A stretch of 47,266 bases of DNA from Streptomyces graminilatus (GCF_001418565.1 NZ_LIQQ01000235.1:1-47266), one strand, 5' to 3'; positions 7,865-16,706 are shown, counted from the first letter of the stretch. Translations and numbers: made by a program. The notes: generated from the sequence alone by a model not told the origin.

Positions 7865-9808
7865 ATGCCCGTGTTAACCAGTCCCCTTTCCGGCTCGGCG
7901 GGCATGCGCCAGCTGTTCGTCGCCGAGGTCCGGGCCTACCCCGGCAGAGTGGCGGGCGCGGCGCTGGCCTGCGCGGCGACCGCCGCCGGACTGGGGGCAA
8001 GTGTGCTGCTGCTCATCGGAGTGAGCCTGCCGGACCATCCGGAGAACTCGGTGGCGGAGGCCGCCGCGCAGGACGCGCAGAACCTGTTGTCGCTGCTGAT
8101 GTCCCTGCTGCTGATGTGCGCGGTGCTGGTGACCGGATCCACCGTCTCGCTCTGGACCGGTCAGCGTCTGTCCCAGTTCGCCGTGTTGCGCGCGCTCGGA
8201 GTCACCGCGGGCCGGCTGCGTGGCCTGGTCGCCCTCGACGTGGCGCGGCTCGGTCTCGTATCGGCGGCTCTGGGCGCGGCCGTGGGCATGGTCCCGCTGG
8301 CGCGGCTCGGGCAACGGGTGCTGCTGGCCCGGGAGTTGTTCCCCGAGGGGACCCCGCTCCCCTCCCCGGGGCAGACCTGGGCGACGGCGGCGGCCGTCCG
8401 CTTCGTCACGGCGGGGGTCGGAGTACTCGCGGCCCTGGCGAGCGTGCTGGCCGCGGGCCGGATCGGTCCCGCCGCCCTGCTGCGGGACGCGGAGCTGTCC
8501 ATGGCCTCCACCCGGAGCACAGGGCGCCTGGTGACCGGCCTCGTGCTGCTGGTGACGATGTGCGCCCCCCTGCTGTTCGTCATGGCGTTCATGGACGTCC
8601 CGGCGACCCTGCGCGCCGCGATGGCCCCCGGGGTCGCGCTGACGGTGATCCCGGTGCTGGCCGTGCTCGCCCCCTGGATCGTGCCGCCCCTCGTCCGCCC
8701 GACAGCGCTGGCGATACGACTCCTGGACCGGCGTGTCGGGCGTATCGCGGCGGCGGGACTGCGGGAGACGCCCGCCCGGACGACGGCGTTGGCGGTGCCG
8801 GTGCTCCTCTCCGTCGGTATCGCCGTGTCCCTGCTCGGCGCCGGGGCCACCATGGGGCAGGCGGTGCAGCGGCAGTACGAGGAAGGACTGCGCGCCGACG
8901 CGGTCGTCACCGCCGAGCCCGGCACCCGCCTCCCCGCGACGGCACCGGCGTTCTCCGGAGGGAGCGCGACCGCGCTGGTGGCGACGGAGGTCACCGCCCC
9001 GCCCACCTGGTACGACGACCGGCCGGTGGCCACCCGCGCGTGGGGCGCCGACGGCGGCTCCCTGTCCAGGGTGCTGGACCTCGGCGTGCGGGAAGGCCGT
9101 ATGTCCGCCGTGGGCCGGGGAACCTTCGCGGCGGGTGCCATGCAGGCCGACGGACACCACTGGCGGCTGGGCCAGCGAGTGAGACTGGCCCTGGCGGACG
9201 GCTCCCCGCAGACGCTGACCCTGGTGGCCGTCTACGAACGGGACCTGGCCTTCCCCGAGTTCGTCGTCGCACGGTCTGCCGCCCTGCGGCACACCCCGGC
9301 CGCGTACGCCGACCGTGTCCTGCTCACCGGACCGGCGGACGACTGGCCCCGGGGAAGGGGGCAGAAGGTCGCCTCCCGTACCTCGTACCTGGACGACCTC
9401 ACCCCGCGCAACGCGGCCGACGACCTGGCCGCACGGCTGGTCGTGGCCGTCGTCGCGGGGTACGCGCTGCTGGCCGCCGCCAACACCAGTTCCCTCGCCC
9501 AGCGCGACCGGCGGGCCCAGCGGGCACACCTGCGGGCCATGGGCCTGGGCCGCTTCCAGTTGCTGCGCTGCGTGCTGTACGAGGCGGCGGGCGCGACGGT
9601 CGTCGGTGTGGCGCTGGCCGCTGTCACGGCGGGCGCGTGTCTCGTCCCGCTGTCCGTGATCCTGGGCACCGGCGCCGTACCGGCCGTCGACGTCCCCTGG
9701 ACCGTCGGTGTACTGGCCGCCTCGGTCCTGGCGGTCGCGCTGCCCGCCGCCGTCACGGCGCACCCGATGTCCGGCGTACGCAAGCAGTACGCGAGGAGGG
9801 CGGCCTGA
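7865..9808 (+). CDS. FtsX-like ABC transporter permease (MacB-type)
   Basis: Integral membrane component of a type VII (MacB/LolCDE-like) ABC system, which couples ATP use to extracytoplasmic work rather than import. The 647-residue protein has an N-terminal membrane helix, a first block of three helices containing the FtsX pattern (LSQFAVLRALGVTAGRLRGLV), more helices, an extracytoplasmic region at roughly 330-500 and a second FtsX block (RRAQRAHLRAMGLGRFQLLR) near the C-terminus. This duplicated layout is typical of Streptomyces permeases of this class. Start ATG at 7865 has GGAGG about 8 bases upstream. The normal partner ATPase is not adjacent: upstream is only the kinase-like remnant, downstream a terminator. 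It must borrow an ATPase or be a relic. Confidence 0.85.
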   Translation: MPVLTSPLSGSAGMRQLFVAEVRAYPGRVAGAALACAATAAGLGASVLLLIGVSLPDHPENSVAEAAAQDAQNLLSLLMSLLLMCAVLVTGSTVSLWTGQRLSQFAVLRALGVTAGRLRGLVALDVARLGLVSAALGAAVGMVPLARLGQRVLLARELFPEGTPLPSPGQTWATAAAVRFVTAGVGVLAALASVLAAGRIGPAALLRDAELSMASTRSTGRLVTGLVLLVTMCAPLLFVMAFMDVPATLRAAMAPGVALTVIPVLAVLAPWIVPPLVRPTALAIRLLDRRVGRIAAAGLRETPARTTALAVPVLLSVGIAVSLLGAGATMGQAVQRQYEEGLRADAVVTAEPGTRLPATAPAFSGGSATALVATEVTAPPTWYDDRPVATRAWGADGGSLSRVLDLGVREGRMSAVGRGTFAAGAMQADGHHWRLGQRVRLALADGSPQTLTLVAVYERDLAFPEFVVARSAALRHTPAAYADRVLLTGPADDWPRGRGQKVASRTSYLDDLTPRNAADDLAARLVVAVVAGYALLAAANTSSLAQRDRRAQRAHLRAMGLGRFQLLRCVLYEAAGATVVGVALAAVTAGACLVPLSVILGTGAVPAVDVPWTVGVLAASVLAVALPAAVTAHPMSGVRKQYARRAA

Positions 9809-9904
9809 AGGCGCGGCAGTCGCCGGGCCGTCGCCGGGTCGGCTGATCCGGCCGTGGGCGACCCGGTCGCCGACCCGGCCACCGAACCGGCCACCGAACG
9901 CGCC

Positions 9905-9948
9905 ACGGGCCGGTCTCCCGGAAGCATGCTTCCGGGAGACCGGCCCGT
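9905..9948. terminator. 44-bp perfect palindrome, bidirectional terminator
   Basis: Two 22-base arms meet with no spacer (centre between 9926 and 9927, core GAAGCATGCTTC). It lies between the converging FtsX-like permease and subtilase genes. As RNA it gives a long GC-rich hairpin on either strand. Confidence 0.8.
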
Positions 9949-10048
9949 TCAGCGATTGCGTCAGTGACCGGTGCCGGCGATCCGCGTGTGCGAACCGCGG
10001 CCTGACTCGCTTGCTCAGTTGCCCACTTGTACCTGCCTGCCTACGCGC

Positions 10049-13000
10049 TCACTTGCCGTAGTAGGCGTTGTGCACGGAGATCGTGGACGTGTTGCCCTTC
10101 TTGTCGGTGATCTTGGCGCGGAGGGAGATGCCCTTGCCCTTCGCCGGGTTCTTCACGGTGATCTTTCCGTTCTGGACGGTGGTCTTCGTCCAGGTCTTGC
10201 CGTCGTCGTACGACACGGACACCGCGAGCGAGCGAAGGTTCTGGCCCTTCGCCGCGCCCTCGACGGTGACCGGGTAGGTGACCGTCTGCCCGGCCGCGAC
10301 CCGGCCGTCCAGGCCCGTCCGCGGTGCGAAGCGGACCGTGGAGACGGGCAGTTCGGTCGGCAGGGCGGAGGTCGGCCGCTTCGAGCGGAACGTCCAGCTC
10401 GCGTCGACCCGGGTGGAGGCGGCCTGGACCTGGGCGCTTCGCGTGGCCGACGTGGTCAGGGTGTACGAGGCCTCGCCGGCCGGGACCTTGAACACGGCGG
10501 CGCCGGTGAGCGCGTCGGTGTTCGACCCGACCTTCTGGCCGTTGCGGAACAGTGTCGTGCGCGCCGAGGTGAGATCTGACTGCGCCTCATGGCCCTGGCC
10601 GTCGGCGAAGAGGGGCAGCCGGCCGTAGATCCCGTCCTCGCTGTGGAAGACGCCGAGCAGTTCGGGCACCACGTGCGGGGCGAACACCGCCGCGTTGAAC
10701 GTCTTCTCGTAGGTCCTGCCGCCGGTGAACCTCAGGTAGTCACTGGAGTTGGCGTCGGAGTCCACGAGCCGCACGCCGTCCGCGTCCACCTTCCCCGAGA
10801 ACTGCATGAGGTTGAAGTACCACTCGGAGCCGTCACCCGACGACAGGTACAGGGTCCGGGTGGCGGGGAGCTGCTGGTTGACGGGGACGTGGAAGCCGTT
10901 GCCGACGTTCGTGCCGACGGTCAGGGAGAGCGCGCCGGTCTTCCCGGGCGTCGAGGCGCCCAGACCGGCCTTCACCGTGGCGAACTCGCTCGCCTTGTAG
11001 TGGTGGACGCGCGTCCCGACCTTCGTCACCTCGGAGCCGCCGACGGTGTCGTACTCGGCGCCGCTGCCCTTGGTCCACTGCCCGGACCAGATCTGTGTCA
11101 GGCCGGAGGGCATCTCGGGGCCGACGTGCGCGACCCGGATGTCGGAGAAGGTGGGCATCAGGAGACCGTTCGCCGCGTTCACGGCCACGTTCTTGTAGAG
11201 CACCATGGCCTGGAGCGGCTTGGCGGTCTTGTCCGGCACGGTGATGTCGGACGAACGGGTGGTGTTCAGGTCGAGCGTGATCGTCGTGTTCTTCTTGATG
11301 TCCAGCACGGGCTGGGCCAGCCAGTCGACGCCGCCCTCGGTCGTCTCCGGGTTCTTCATGCTGGCCGTGTCGAGCATGTACGGGCCCTTGGGGACGCGGA
11401 AGGTGACCGTGTCGTCGCTGGACACGTTCGAGTAGCCGCCGCCGCCCCGGAAGGCCATCGCCAGGCTGCTGATGTGGACCGGGTGCTGCCCGGGGCGGTT
11501 GACGTACTTCAGCGTGACGTTGTACGCCTCCGTCTCCCGCTCGACTCCCAGCGGGGTGCGGACACTCTGGCCGTCGCCCGTGGCCGTCACGTACGCCGAG
11601 TACCCGCCGTCGACCGTGCCGCCCAGCTTGGTGTTGACGGTGACGTCCACGTCCGCCGTGCCGCCGGCCGGGACGGTGACCGTCTTCGCGCCGAGGGTGA
11701 AGAAGCCGGCCGGGGCGGTCCGGCCCTGGGGGTTGCGGGTCGTGGCCGACAGGTTCAGCGTGACGTCCGTGGTGCCCGTGTTGCGGTACGTCACCTTCCT
11801 GGTGACCGGGGTGTCGTCGGTGTGCGGCCACTGCTGGAGCGGGAAGCTCACCGAGGCCGGCTCGGCGACCACGGTCTGGGCGATCGCCTTGTCGACCTGG
11901 ATACGGCCCGAACCCTGCGCGTAGGGCGGCAGGTCGCCGCCCTTGGCCGAGCCCATCAGCGCGCCCTTCAGCTCACGGAAGGTCCAGTCCGGGTGCTCCT
12001 GCTTGAGGATGGCGGCGGCGCCCGCGACATGCGGGGTCGCCATCGACGTACCCGAGATCGACATGTACCCGGGCGGGTTCTCGCCCACCTGCTTGGCGAG
12101 CGCGCTGCCCTTGGCCGCCGCCGCCGTGATGCCCACGCCGGGCGCGGTCACATCGGGCTTGAGGGCGCCGTCGGCGGTGGGGCCGGTGCTGGAGAAGCTC
12201 GCGAGTTCGTCGTGGCCGTCGACCGCGCCGACGGTGAGGGCGTCGGCGGCGGCGCCCGGGGAGTCGATGGTCCTGGAGCCCTGCTCGCCCTCGTTGCCCG
12301 CGGCGATGGTGAAGAGGACGCCCTTCGTCTCGGAGAGCCGGTTGACGGTGGCTTCCATCGGGTCGACGCCCGGGGTGTCGGCGCCGCCCAGACTGAGGCT
12401 GATGACGTCGGCGCCCTGCTCGGCGGCCCACTCCATGCCGGCCATGATGCCGGAGTCGTTGCCCTCGCCCTTGTCGTTGAGGACCTTGCCGATCAGGAGC
12501 TTCGCCCCGGGGGCGACCCCCTTGTACTTGCCGCCGGACAGGGCGCCGGTACCCGCGATGGTGGACGCGACGTGCGTGCCGTGGCCCTGGGCGTCGTTCG
12601 TGCCGGCGGCCGTGCTGAAGTTCTTGGTGGCGATCACCTGGCCCTGGAGATCGGGGTGAGTGGCGTCGAGTCCCGTGTCCAGGACGGCGACCTTGACACC
12701 CTTGCCGTCGTAGCCCTTCGCCCAGGCCGTGGGCGCGCCGATCTGCGGCACGGACTTGTCGAGGCTGGCCTTGCGGATGCCGTCGAGCCAGACATGGGAG
12801 ATGCCGGAGGCGAGGGTGTCGCCGTCGGTGAGGGTGTCCCACAGCTTCGGCGCCTCGTCGGTGGGCGTGACGAGGGCGTCCATGTCCAGGGCCTGGAAGG
12901 TCCGCTGGACCATGCCCGTGTCCCGGACCTCGGCCTTCATGGCGCGTGCCGTGCCCTTGTAGTCGACGATGACCTTCAGGCCGGTGTGCTGACTCCTGAG

Positions 13001-13348
13001 ACTGGCCGCCTTGTTGAGCTCGGTGATGTCGAACAGCCGCATGTCGAGCTTGCCGCTCGCGACCATCGCGGCGACGTCCGTCGGTATGACGTGGACGTGC
13101 CCGTCGATCGTCCGTATCTGTACGGGGATCCGCTCGCGGCCCGCGGCCCGCTCCATGCCGACGACACTGCCCTTGGCGCTGACGAGGACACGGTCACCGG
13201 TGACGAGGGTGATGCGGTGCGTGGCGGGCGCCCCGTTGTCGGCGTGCACGGGCGTCGCCTGTGCCGAGCCGTACATTCCCGAGGCGAGGACCGCCACCAC
13301 GGTCGCGGCGGCCGTACCGACGAACGCGGCCTTCGTTTTCCTGCGCAA
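10049..13348 (-). CDS. Secreted S8 family serine peptidase (large subtilase)
   Basis: Exported subtilisin-like protease of 1099 residues, well above the ~400 of a minimal subtilase. Residues 1-35 form a Sec-type signal peptide. A propeptide-like region runs to about 200. The catalytic domain follows with Asp224 (VAVLDTGLD), His256 (GHGTHVAS) and Ser435 (SGTSMATPH). About 600 residues of beta-rich C-terminal sequence follow, ending in VHNAYYGK, presumably extracellular binding or scaffold domains. The start is TTG at 13348, supported by GGGGGA a few bases upstream and by the signal peptide; the next in-frame ATG would remove the charged n-region. It is divergent from the lipoprotein/two-component operon, whose target it might be, but no shared operator is visible. 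Confidence 0.9.
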   Translation of the reverse strand: MRRKTKAAFVGTAAATVVAVLASGMYGSAQATPVHADNGAPATHRITLVTGDRVLVSAKGSVVGMERAAGRERIPVQIRTIDGHVHVIPTDVAAMVASGKLDMRLFDITELNKAASLRSQHTGLKVIVDYKGTARAMKAEVRDTGMVQRTFQALDMDALVTPTDEAPKLWDTLTDGDTLASGISHVWLDGIRKASLDKSVPQIGAPTAWAKGYDGKGVKVAVLDTGLDATHPDLQGQVIATKNFSTAAGTNDAQGHGTHVASTIAGTGALSGGKYKGVAPGAKLLIGKVLNDKGEGNDSGIMAGMEWAAEQGADVISLSLGGADTPGVDPMEATVNRLSETKGVLFTIAAGNEGEQGSRTIDSPGAAADALTVGAVDGHDELASFSSTGPTADGALKPDVTAPGVGITAAAAKGSALAKQVGENPPGYMSISGTSMATPHVAGAAAILKQEHPDWTFRELKGALMGSAKGGDLPPYAQGSGRIQVDKAIAQTVVAEPASVSFPLQQWPHTDDTPVTRKVTYRNTGTTDVTLNLSATTRNPQGRTAPAGFFTLGAKTVTVPAGGTADVDVTVNTKLGGTVDGGYSAYVTATGDGQSVRTPLGVERETEAYNVTLKYVNRPGQHPVHISSLAMAFRGGGGYSNVSSDDTVTFRVPKGPYMLDTASMKNPETTEGGVDWLAQPVLDIKKNTTITLDLNTTRSSDITVPDKTAKPLQAMVLYKNVAVNAANGLLMPTFSDIRVAHVGPEMPSGLTQIWSGQWTKGSGAEYDTVGGSEVTKVGTRVHHYKASEFATVKAGLGASTPGKTGALSLTVGTNVGNGFHVPVNQQLPATRTLYLSSGDGSEWYFNLMQFSGKVDADGVRLVDSDANSSDYLRFTGGRTYEKTFNAAVFAPHVVPELLGVFHSEDGIYGRLPLFADGQGHEAQSDLTSARTTLFRNGQKVGSNTDALTGAAVFKVPAGEASYTLTTSATRSAQVQAASTRVDASWTFRSKRPTSALPTELPVSTVRFAPRTGLDGRVAAGQTVTYPVTVEGAAKGQNLRSLAVSVSYDDGKTWTKTTVQNGKITVKNPAKGKGISLRAKITDKKGNTSTISVHNAYYGK

Positions 13349-13360
13349 GGTTCCCCCAGG

Positions 13361-13406
13361 TCTGGTGTGCTCTGGTGCGTGCTCTGGTGTGTGTGCTCTG
13401 GTGTGC
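13361..13406. repeat. Tandem repeat in the subtilase leader, four copies of TCTGGTGnG
   Basis: Four units of 10-14 bp starting TCTGGTG fill the stretch just upstream of the subtilase TTG start, so they are probably in its 5' untranslated region. The rest of the 350-base divergent gap up to 13701 shows no clear gene or operator. Confidence 0.7.
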
Positions 13407-13701
13407 CGGGTCGCACCGGTCGGAATGAACGTAGCGACGCGGAAGCACGGTTGGTCGTCCGCTGTACGGCGGTGACGTATCGATGTCGATCACGCACTGA
13501 TGGGTGGCTGTTACATACGCAGGTCAGAGGGCCTGTGCCAGGTAACAGCGGGCGAGAACAGCGGGCAGACGGCCGTGGCGGATCGAGGCCGACGCCACCT
13601 TTGAACGGCCGACACCACCCGGCCGTACCATGACCTGCGATGTGTGCGGCAGTGATCTGCCCATGGCCCGGCGACCCGGCGACCCGGCGGAAGGAGCAGG
13701 G

Positions 13702-14160
13702 ATGCGGATACGCAGACTCGTGCTGTCGTGCGCCGTGTCGGCCGTCTTCCTGACCGCCTGCGGCGGGGTGGACGGCGGCGTACGGGTAGAGGGCCCGGCG
13801 GCGACGAGGATCCCCTCGACGGGGCCGGTGTACGTGACGGACTGGTACGGCCGGGCCTGGCAGCACCCCGTGGAGGTCGACCCGACCATGCGCGTCACCC
13901 TGACCGGGCTGAAGTGGCGGGACTGGGGCTCGCCCCGGGCCCGGGCCACCGGAACTGTCCTCGACGTGACCTGCCTGGGCGGCTGCACGGGGAGTGGCAA
14001 CCACCCGCGGAGAGTCCCGGTCAAGGTTGTCCTGAGTGATCTGGTCAGGCGCGAGGGCGTGTCGTTCTACGGCCATCTGAACCTTGTCCCCGTACATCCC
14101 CCCTTGCCTTACTGGTTGCAGGGCAACGACAGCACGGACCTGGAAGTACCGGATGCGTGA
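13702..14160 (+). CDS. Small lipoprotein preceding a two-component system (CseA-like position)
   Basis: Predicted lipoprotein of 152 residues with signal MRIRRLVLSCAVSAVFLTAC, lipobox LTAC and Cys20 as the lipidation site. The mature part has no domain I recognise; two cysteines (CLGGC) near residue 95 could form a disulfide. ATG at 13702 is preferred over upstream starts because AAGGAG lies six bases before it and it begins the signal peptide. It is followed by a response regulator and histidine kinase on the same strand, the same order as cseA-cseB-cseC in S. coelicolor, where CseA is a lipoprotein that damps cell-envelope signalling. There is no sigE-like gene upstream, so this is an analogous rather than proven orthologous system. 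Confidence 0.75.
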   Translation: MRIRRLVLSCAVSAVFLTACGGVDGGVRVEGPAATRIPSTGPVYVTDWYGRAWQHPVEVDPTMRVTLTGLKWRDWGSPRARATGTVLDVTCLGGCTGSGNHPRRVPVKVVLSDLVRREGVSFYGHLNLVPVHPPLPYWLQGNDSTDLEVPDA

Positions 14161-14184
14161 GCAAGGCACCGGAGAGGACCGCCG

Positions 14185-14228
14185 GACAGGGCACCTGACA
14201 GGGCACCTGACAGGGCACCTGACAGGGA
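14185..14228. repeat. 12-bp tandem repeat (GACAGGGCACCT), 3.6 copies
   Basis: Three perfect units (14185-14220) and a partial fourth lie between the lipoprotein stop and the response-regulator start, about 17 bases from the start codon. Confidence 0.85.
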
Positions 14229-14245
14229 ATCGGAGAGAGAACGCG

Positions 14246-14935
14246 ATGCACGCCGCTCCTGAGATCCTGCTGGTCGAGGACGACGAGCTGATCCGGGAGG
14301 CCACGCGGCTCACACTGGAGGAGCGCGGCTACGGCGTCCGTGCCGCGGCCGACGGCCTGACCGGGCTCGAACTCTTCCGGGAACGTCATCCGGACGTGGC
14401 CGTCCTCGACATCATGCTGCCGGGCCTCAACGGAGTGAGCCTGGCCGGCCGTATCCGCGAGGAGTCGGGGGTGCCCGTGCTGCTGATCTCGGCCCGCAAC
14501 TCCCCGCTGGACGTGGTGATGGGCCTGGAGGCGGGCGCCGACGACTACGTCACCAAGCCCTTCGACGCCCCGGTCCTCGTGGCCCGCATCCGCTCCCTGC
14601 TGCGCCGGGCGGCCCCCGTCGAGCAGCCGCCCGAGCAGCCGGCGCTCAGCCCGCGCCAGTCCTTCGGGGACCTGGAGTTCTGCCGGGTGTCCCTGACCGC
14701 GAGCCGGGCCGGGAAACCGCTCTCGCTGACCATGACCGAGCTGAAACTGCTGAGCGAGTTCGCCGCCGCGCCCGGGACCGTACTCTCCCGGGACGTACTC
14801 CTGGAGCGGGTCTGGGACTACGCCTGGTCCGGTGACACCCGGGTGGTGGACGTCCACGTACAGCGCCTGCGCGCGAAGATCGGCCGGGAGCGGATCGAGA
14901 CGGTGCGCGGCTTCGGCTACAAGTTGCGCCCATGA
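14246..14935 (+). CDS. OmpR-family response regulator
   Basis: DNA-binding output half of a two-component system. In the 229-residue protein the receiver domain (5-115) has the acidic pocket Glu11/Asp12/Asp13, the phosphoacceptor Asp55 (VLDIMLPG), Ser82 and Lys104 (TKPF). The C-terminal winged helix (about 130-229) ends with the typical RGFGYKLRP. The ATG at 14246 has GGAGAGAG upstream; the longer frame runs back through the 12-bp repeat and lipoprotein gene and is unlikely. Its stop overlaps the ATG at 14932 (ATGA), the normal coupling to a histidine kinase start. Because of a frameshift in the kinase repeat, that coupling now leads only into a short peptide. Confidence 0.9.
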   Translation: MHAAPEILLVEDDELIREATRLTLEERGYGVRAAADGLTGLELFRERHPDVAVLDIMLPGLNGVSLAGRIREESGVPVLLISARNSPLDVVMGLEAGADDYVTKPFDAPVLVARIRSLLRRAAPVEQPPEQPALSPRQSFGDLEFCRVSLTASRAGKPLSLTMTELKLLSEFAAAPGTVLSRDVLLERVWDYAWSGDTRVVDVHVQRLRAKIGRERIETVRGFGYKLRP

Positions 14936-15153
14936 GACGACCGCTGATGAGCCCGCTGAGACGGCGGCCGACGAGCCGCCCCGCCGAGAACAGACCCGCT
15001 GAAAGCAGGCCGGCTGTGAGCCGCCCCGCCGGGAGAGGGCCCGCTGCGAGCCGCCCGGCCGTGAGTCTCCCCGCCGAGAACAGGCCCGCTGCGAGCCGCC
15101 CGGCTGAAAGCAGACCTGCCATGAGCCGCCCGCCGAAAGCAGACCTGCCGTGA
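14932..15153 (+). pseudogene. Detached N-terminal part of the histidine kinase (repeat peptide)
   Basis: A 73-residue frame starts with ATG overlapping the response-regulator stop, the position expected for a kinase start. After a basic segment (MRRPLMSPLRRR) it consists of five-residue repeats (ENRPA, ESRPA, VSRPA and similar). It ends at TGA 15151-15153, in the repeat unit that follows a 14-base unit (15121-15134) where every other unit has 15 bases. Restoring one base joins it in frame with the kinase downstream. It is either the real N-terminus separated by an indel or sequencing error, or an upstream peptide whose translation feeds re-initiation at the overlapping GTG. Confidence 0.6.
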
Positions 15154-15494
15154 GCCGCCCACCTGAAAACGGACCCGCCCAGAACGGACCCGCCGAGAAC
15201 TGGTCCGCCGAGAACGGACCCGCCGAGAACTGGTCCGCCGAGAACGGACCCGCCGAGAACTGGTCCGCCAAGAACAGGCCTGCCGAGAACAGGCCCGCAG
15301 AGCACACGTCTGCCGTGAACCGTCCCGCCGCAAGCAGTGCCGCCGCAAGTAGCGCTGCCGCAAGTAGTGCCGCCACAAGTAGTGCCGCCACAAGCAGCGC
15401 TGCCGCAAGCAGCGCCGCCGAAAGCAGCCCCGCTGCGAGTCGCCCCACCACGAGTCGCCCCACCACGAGCAGGCACGCGGCGAAACGCCCTTCC
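14971..15494. repeat. 15-bp coding minisatellite, 36 units, one with a 1-base deletion
   Basis: Consecutive 15-base units encode pentapeptides: early units xSRPA/ENRPA, middle units alternating ENGPA and ENWSA (the most alike at DNA level, 15195-15269), later units ASSAA/TSSAA, last units TSRPT/AKRPS. The gradient of divergence suggests repeated expansion, most recently in the middle. Unit 15121-15134 has only 14 bases compared with its neighbour 15091-15105 (CCCGGCT became CCCGCC), which breaks the frame. Confidence 0.9.
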
Positions 15495-16706
15495 GCCCGG
15501 CGGCTCGCCCTGAACGTGGGAGCGAAGGTCGCCCTGGCCGTCGCCGCCGCGGCCATCTGCGTGGCGGGGTCCATCGGGTTGCTGGTCCACCGGACCACCG
15601 CCGCCGACCAGTTGGCCACGGCCCGCTCGGGCCTGGACCAGGAGCTGATGAGCGCCGCCGGCGACCGCGCCGATGGACGCCAGTCGGACGCCAGGCTCGA
15701 CCCCCGTGACCTGCCCGCCCCGGTGGCACGGGCCGTGCGGGACAACGTCCGGGTGACCTACCTGCGGGAGGGCGGCAAGGGACCGGTGCTGTGGGCGGCG
15801 ACCAGGATCGCGGACCGGAAGGTGCTCGCGGTCAGCCGCTCGTACGCCCCCGAGGTGCGGTCCCTGGCCGCCCTCGACGGGACGCTGTTCGCCACGGGCG
15901 CGGGCGTCACCGTCCTCGTCTCCCTGGCGGGACTGCTGCTGGGGGTGCGGATAGGACGCCGGGCCACGGTCGCCGCGCGTACGGCGGAACGCATCGCCGA
16001 GGGCGACTTCGACGCCCGGGTCAGCCCGAACGGCCGCGACGAGATCGCCCGGCTCGCCGCCTCCGTCAACACCATGGCGGACGCGCTCGGCGCCCGGCTG
16101 GAGGCCGAGCGCCGGGTGACCGCCGACATCGCGCACGAACTGCGCACACCGGTCGCGGGCATGTCGGCGGCGGTCGGCCTGCTGCCGCCCGGCCGGGTGT
16201 CCGAGCTGATGGCGGGCAGCGTGCAGAAGCTGCGCGGGCTGGTGGAGGACGTACTGGAAGTGGCTCGGATGGACTCCCAGGTCGCGGCGGTCGAGACCGA
16301 GGAGCGCGAGGTGAGCGCGATGACCCGGCGGGCGGTCGCCGGGCTCGACGAGGTGTACGTACAGGTCGTGGCGGACGCGGTGGTCTCCACCGACCCGCGC
16401 CGCGTCGAACGGATCCTCACCAACCTGGCCACCAACGCCCTGCGGCACGGCGCCCCACCCGTGCAGGTGGAGGTCGACGGCCCGGTGGTCCGGGTCCGCG
16501 ACTACGGCCCCGGCTTCCCGGCCGACCTGCTCGCGGTGCTGAACACCTCCGGCCCCCAGCGCTTCCGTACGGGCTCCAGCACCGGCGGCACCGGCCTCGG
16601 CCTGACCATCGCCACCGGCCAGGCCCGCCTCCTGGGCGCCCGCCTGACCTTCCGCAACTGCCTGGACGGGGGCGCGGAGACGGAACTGCGGCTGCCGACG
16701 GACTGA
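15150..16706 (+). CDS. Sensor histidine kinase with N-terminal pentapeptide tandem repeats
   Basis: Membrane sensor kinase, partner of the upstream OmpR-type regulator. The 518-residue frame starts at GTG 15150, overlapping the TGA of the repeat peptide (GTGA). Residues 1-~115 are pentapeptide repeats on the cytoplasmic side. A membrane helix (ALAVAAAAICVAGSIGLLV) follows, then an external sensor of ~100 residues, a second helix (TGAGVTVLVSLAGLLLG), HAMP, the H-box ADIAHELRTP with His329, N-box LTNLATNALRHG, G1 DYGPGFP and G2 GGTGLGLTIA. All catalytic boxes are intact, so the gene is under selection despite the broken link to the expected start at 14932. With the missing base restored the protein would be about 591 residues. 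The signal sensed is unknown. Confidence 0.85.
   Translation: MSRPPENGPAQNGPAENWSAENGPAENWSAENGPAENWSAKNRPAENRPAEHTSAVNRPAASSAAASSAAASSAATSSAATSSAAASSAAESSPAASRPTTSRPTTSRHAAKRPSARRLALNVGAKVALAVAAAAICVAGSIGLLVHRTTAADQLATARSGLDQELMSAAGDRADGRQSDARLDPRDLPAPVARAVRDNVRVTYLREGGKGPVLWAATRIADRKVLAVSRSYAPEVRSLAALDGTLFATGAGVTVLVSLAGLLLGVRIGRRATVAARTAERIAEGDFDARVSPNGRDEIARLAASVNTMADALGARLEAERRVTADIAHELRTPVAGMSAAVGLLPPGRVSELMAGSVQKLRGLVEDVLEVARMDSQVAAVETEEREVSAMTRRAVAGLDEVYVQVVADAVVSTDPRRVERILTNLATNALRHGAPPVQVEVDGPVVRVRDYGPGFPADLLAVLNTSGPQRFRTGSSTGGTGLGLTIATGQARLLGARLTFRNCLDGGAETELRLPTD

Noticed and set aside
10589..13633. A 1014-codon plus-strand open frame opposite the large subtilase
   Set aside because: The minus-strand subtilase has signal peptide, catalytic triad and normal family motifs; the opposite frame is Arg/Gly/Val-rich with no family pattern, a usual shadow in high-GC DNA.
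14971..15494. Possible CRISPR array
   Set aside because: Units are contiguous 15-bp tandem copies without unique spacers and no cas gene is present.
14646..16448. Minus-strand frame with pentapeptide-like GGPVL/GGSVL repeats
   Set aside because: It is the antisense reading of the 15-bp coding array of the histidine kinase. The periodicity comes from the sense-strand repeat, not from a pentapeptide-repeat protein.
13702..16706. Direct naming as cseA-cseB-cseC
   Set aside because: The gene order fits, but there is no sigE-like gene upstream and I cannot establish orthology from the sequence alone, so only the analogy is stated.
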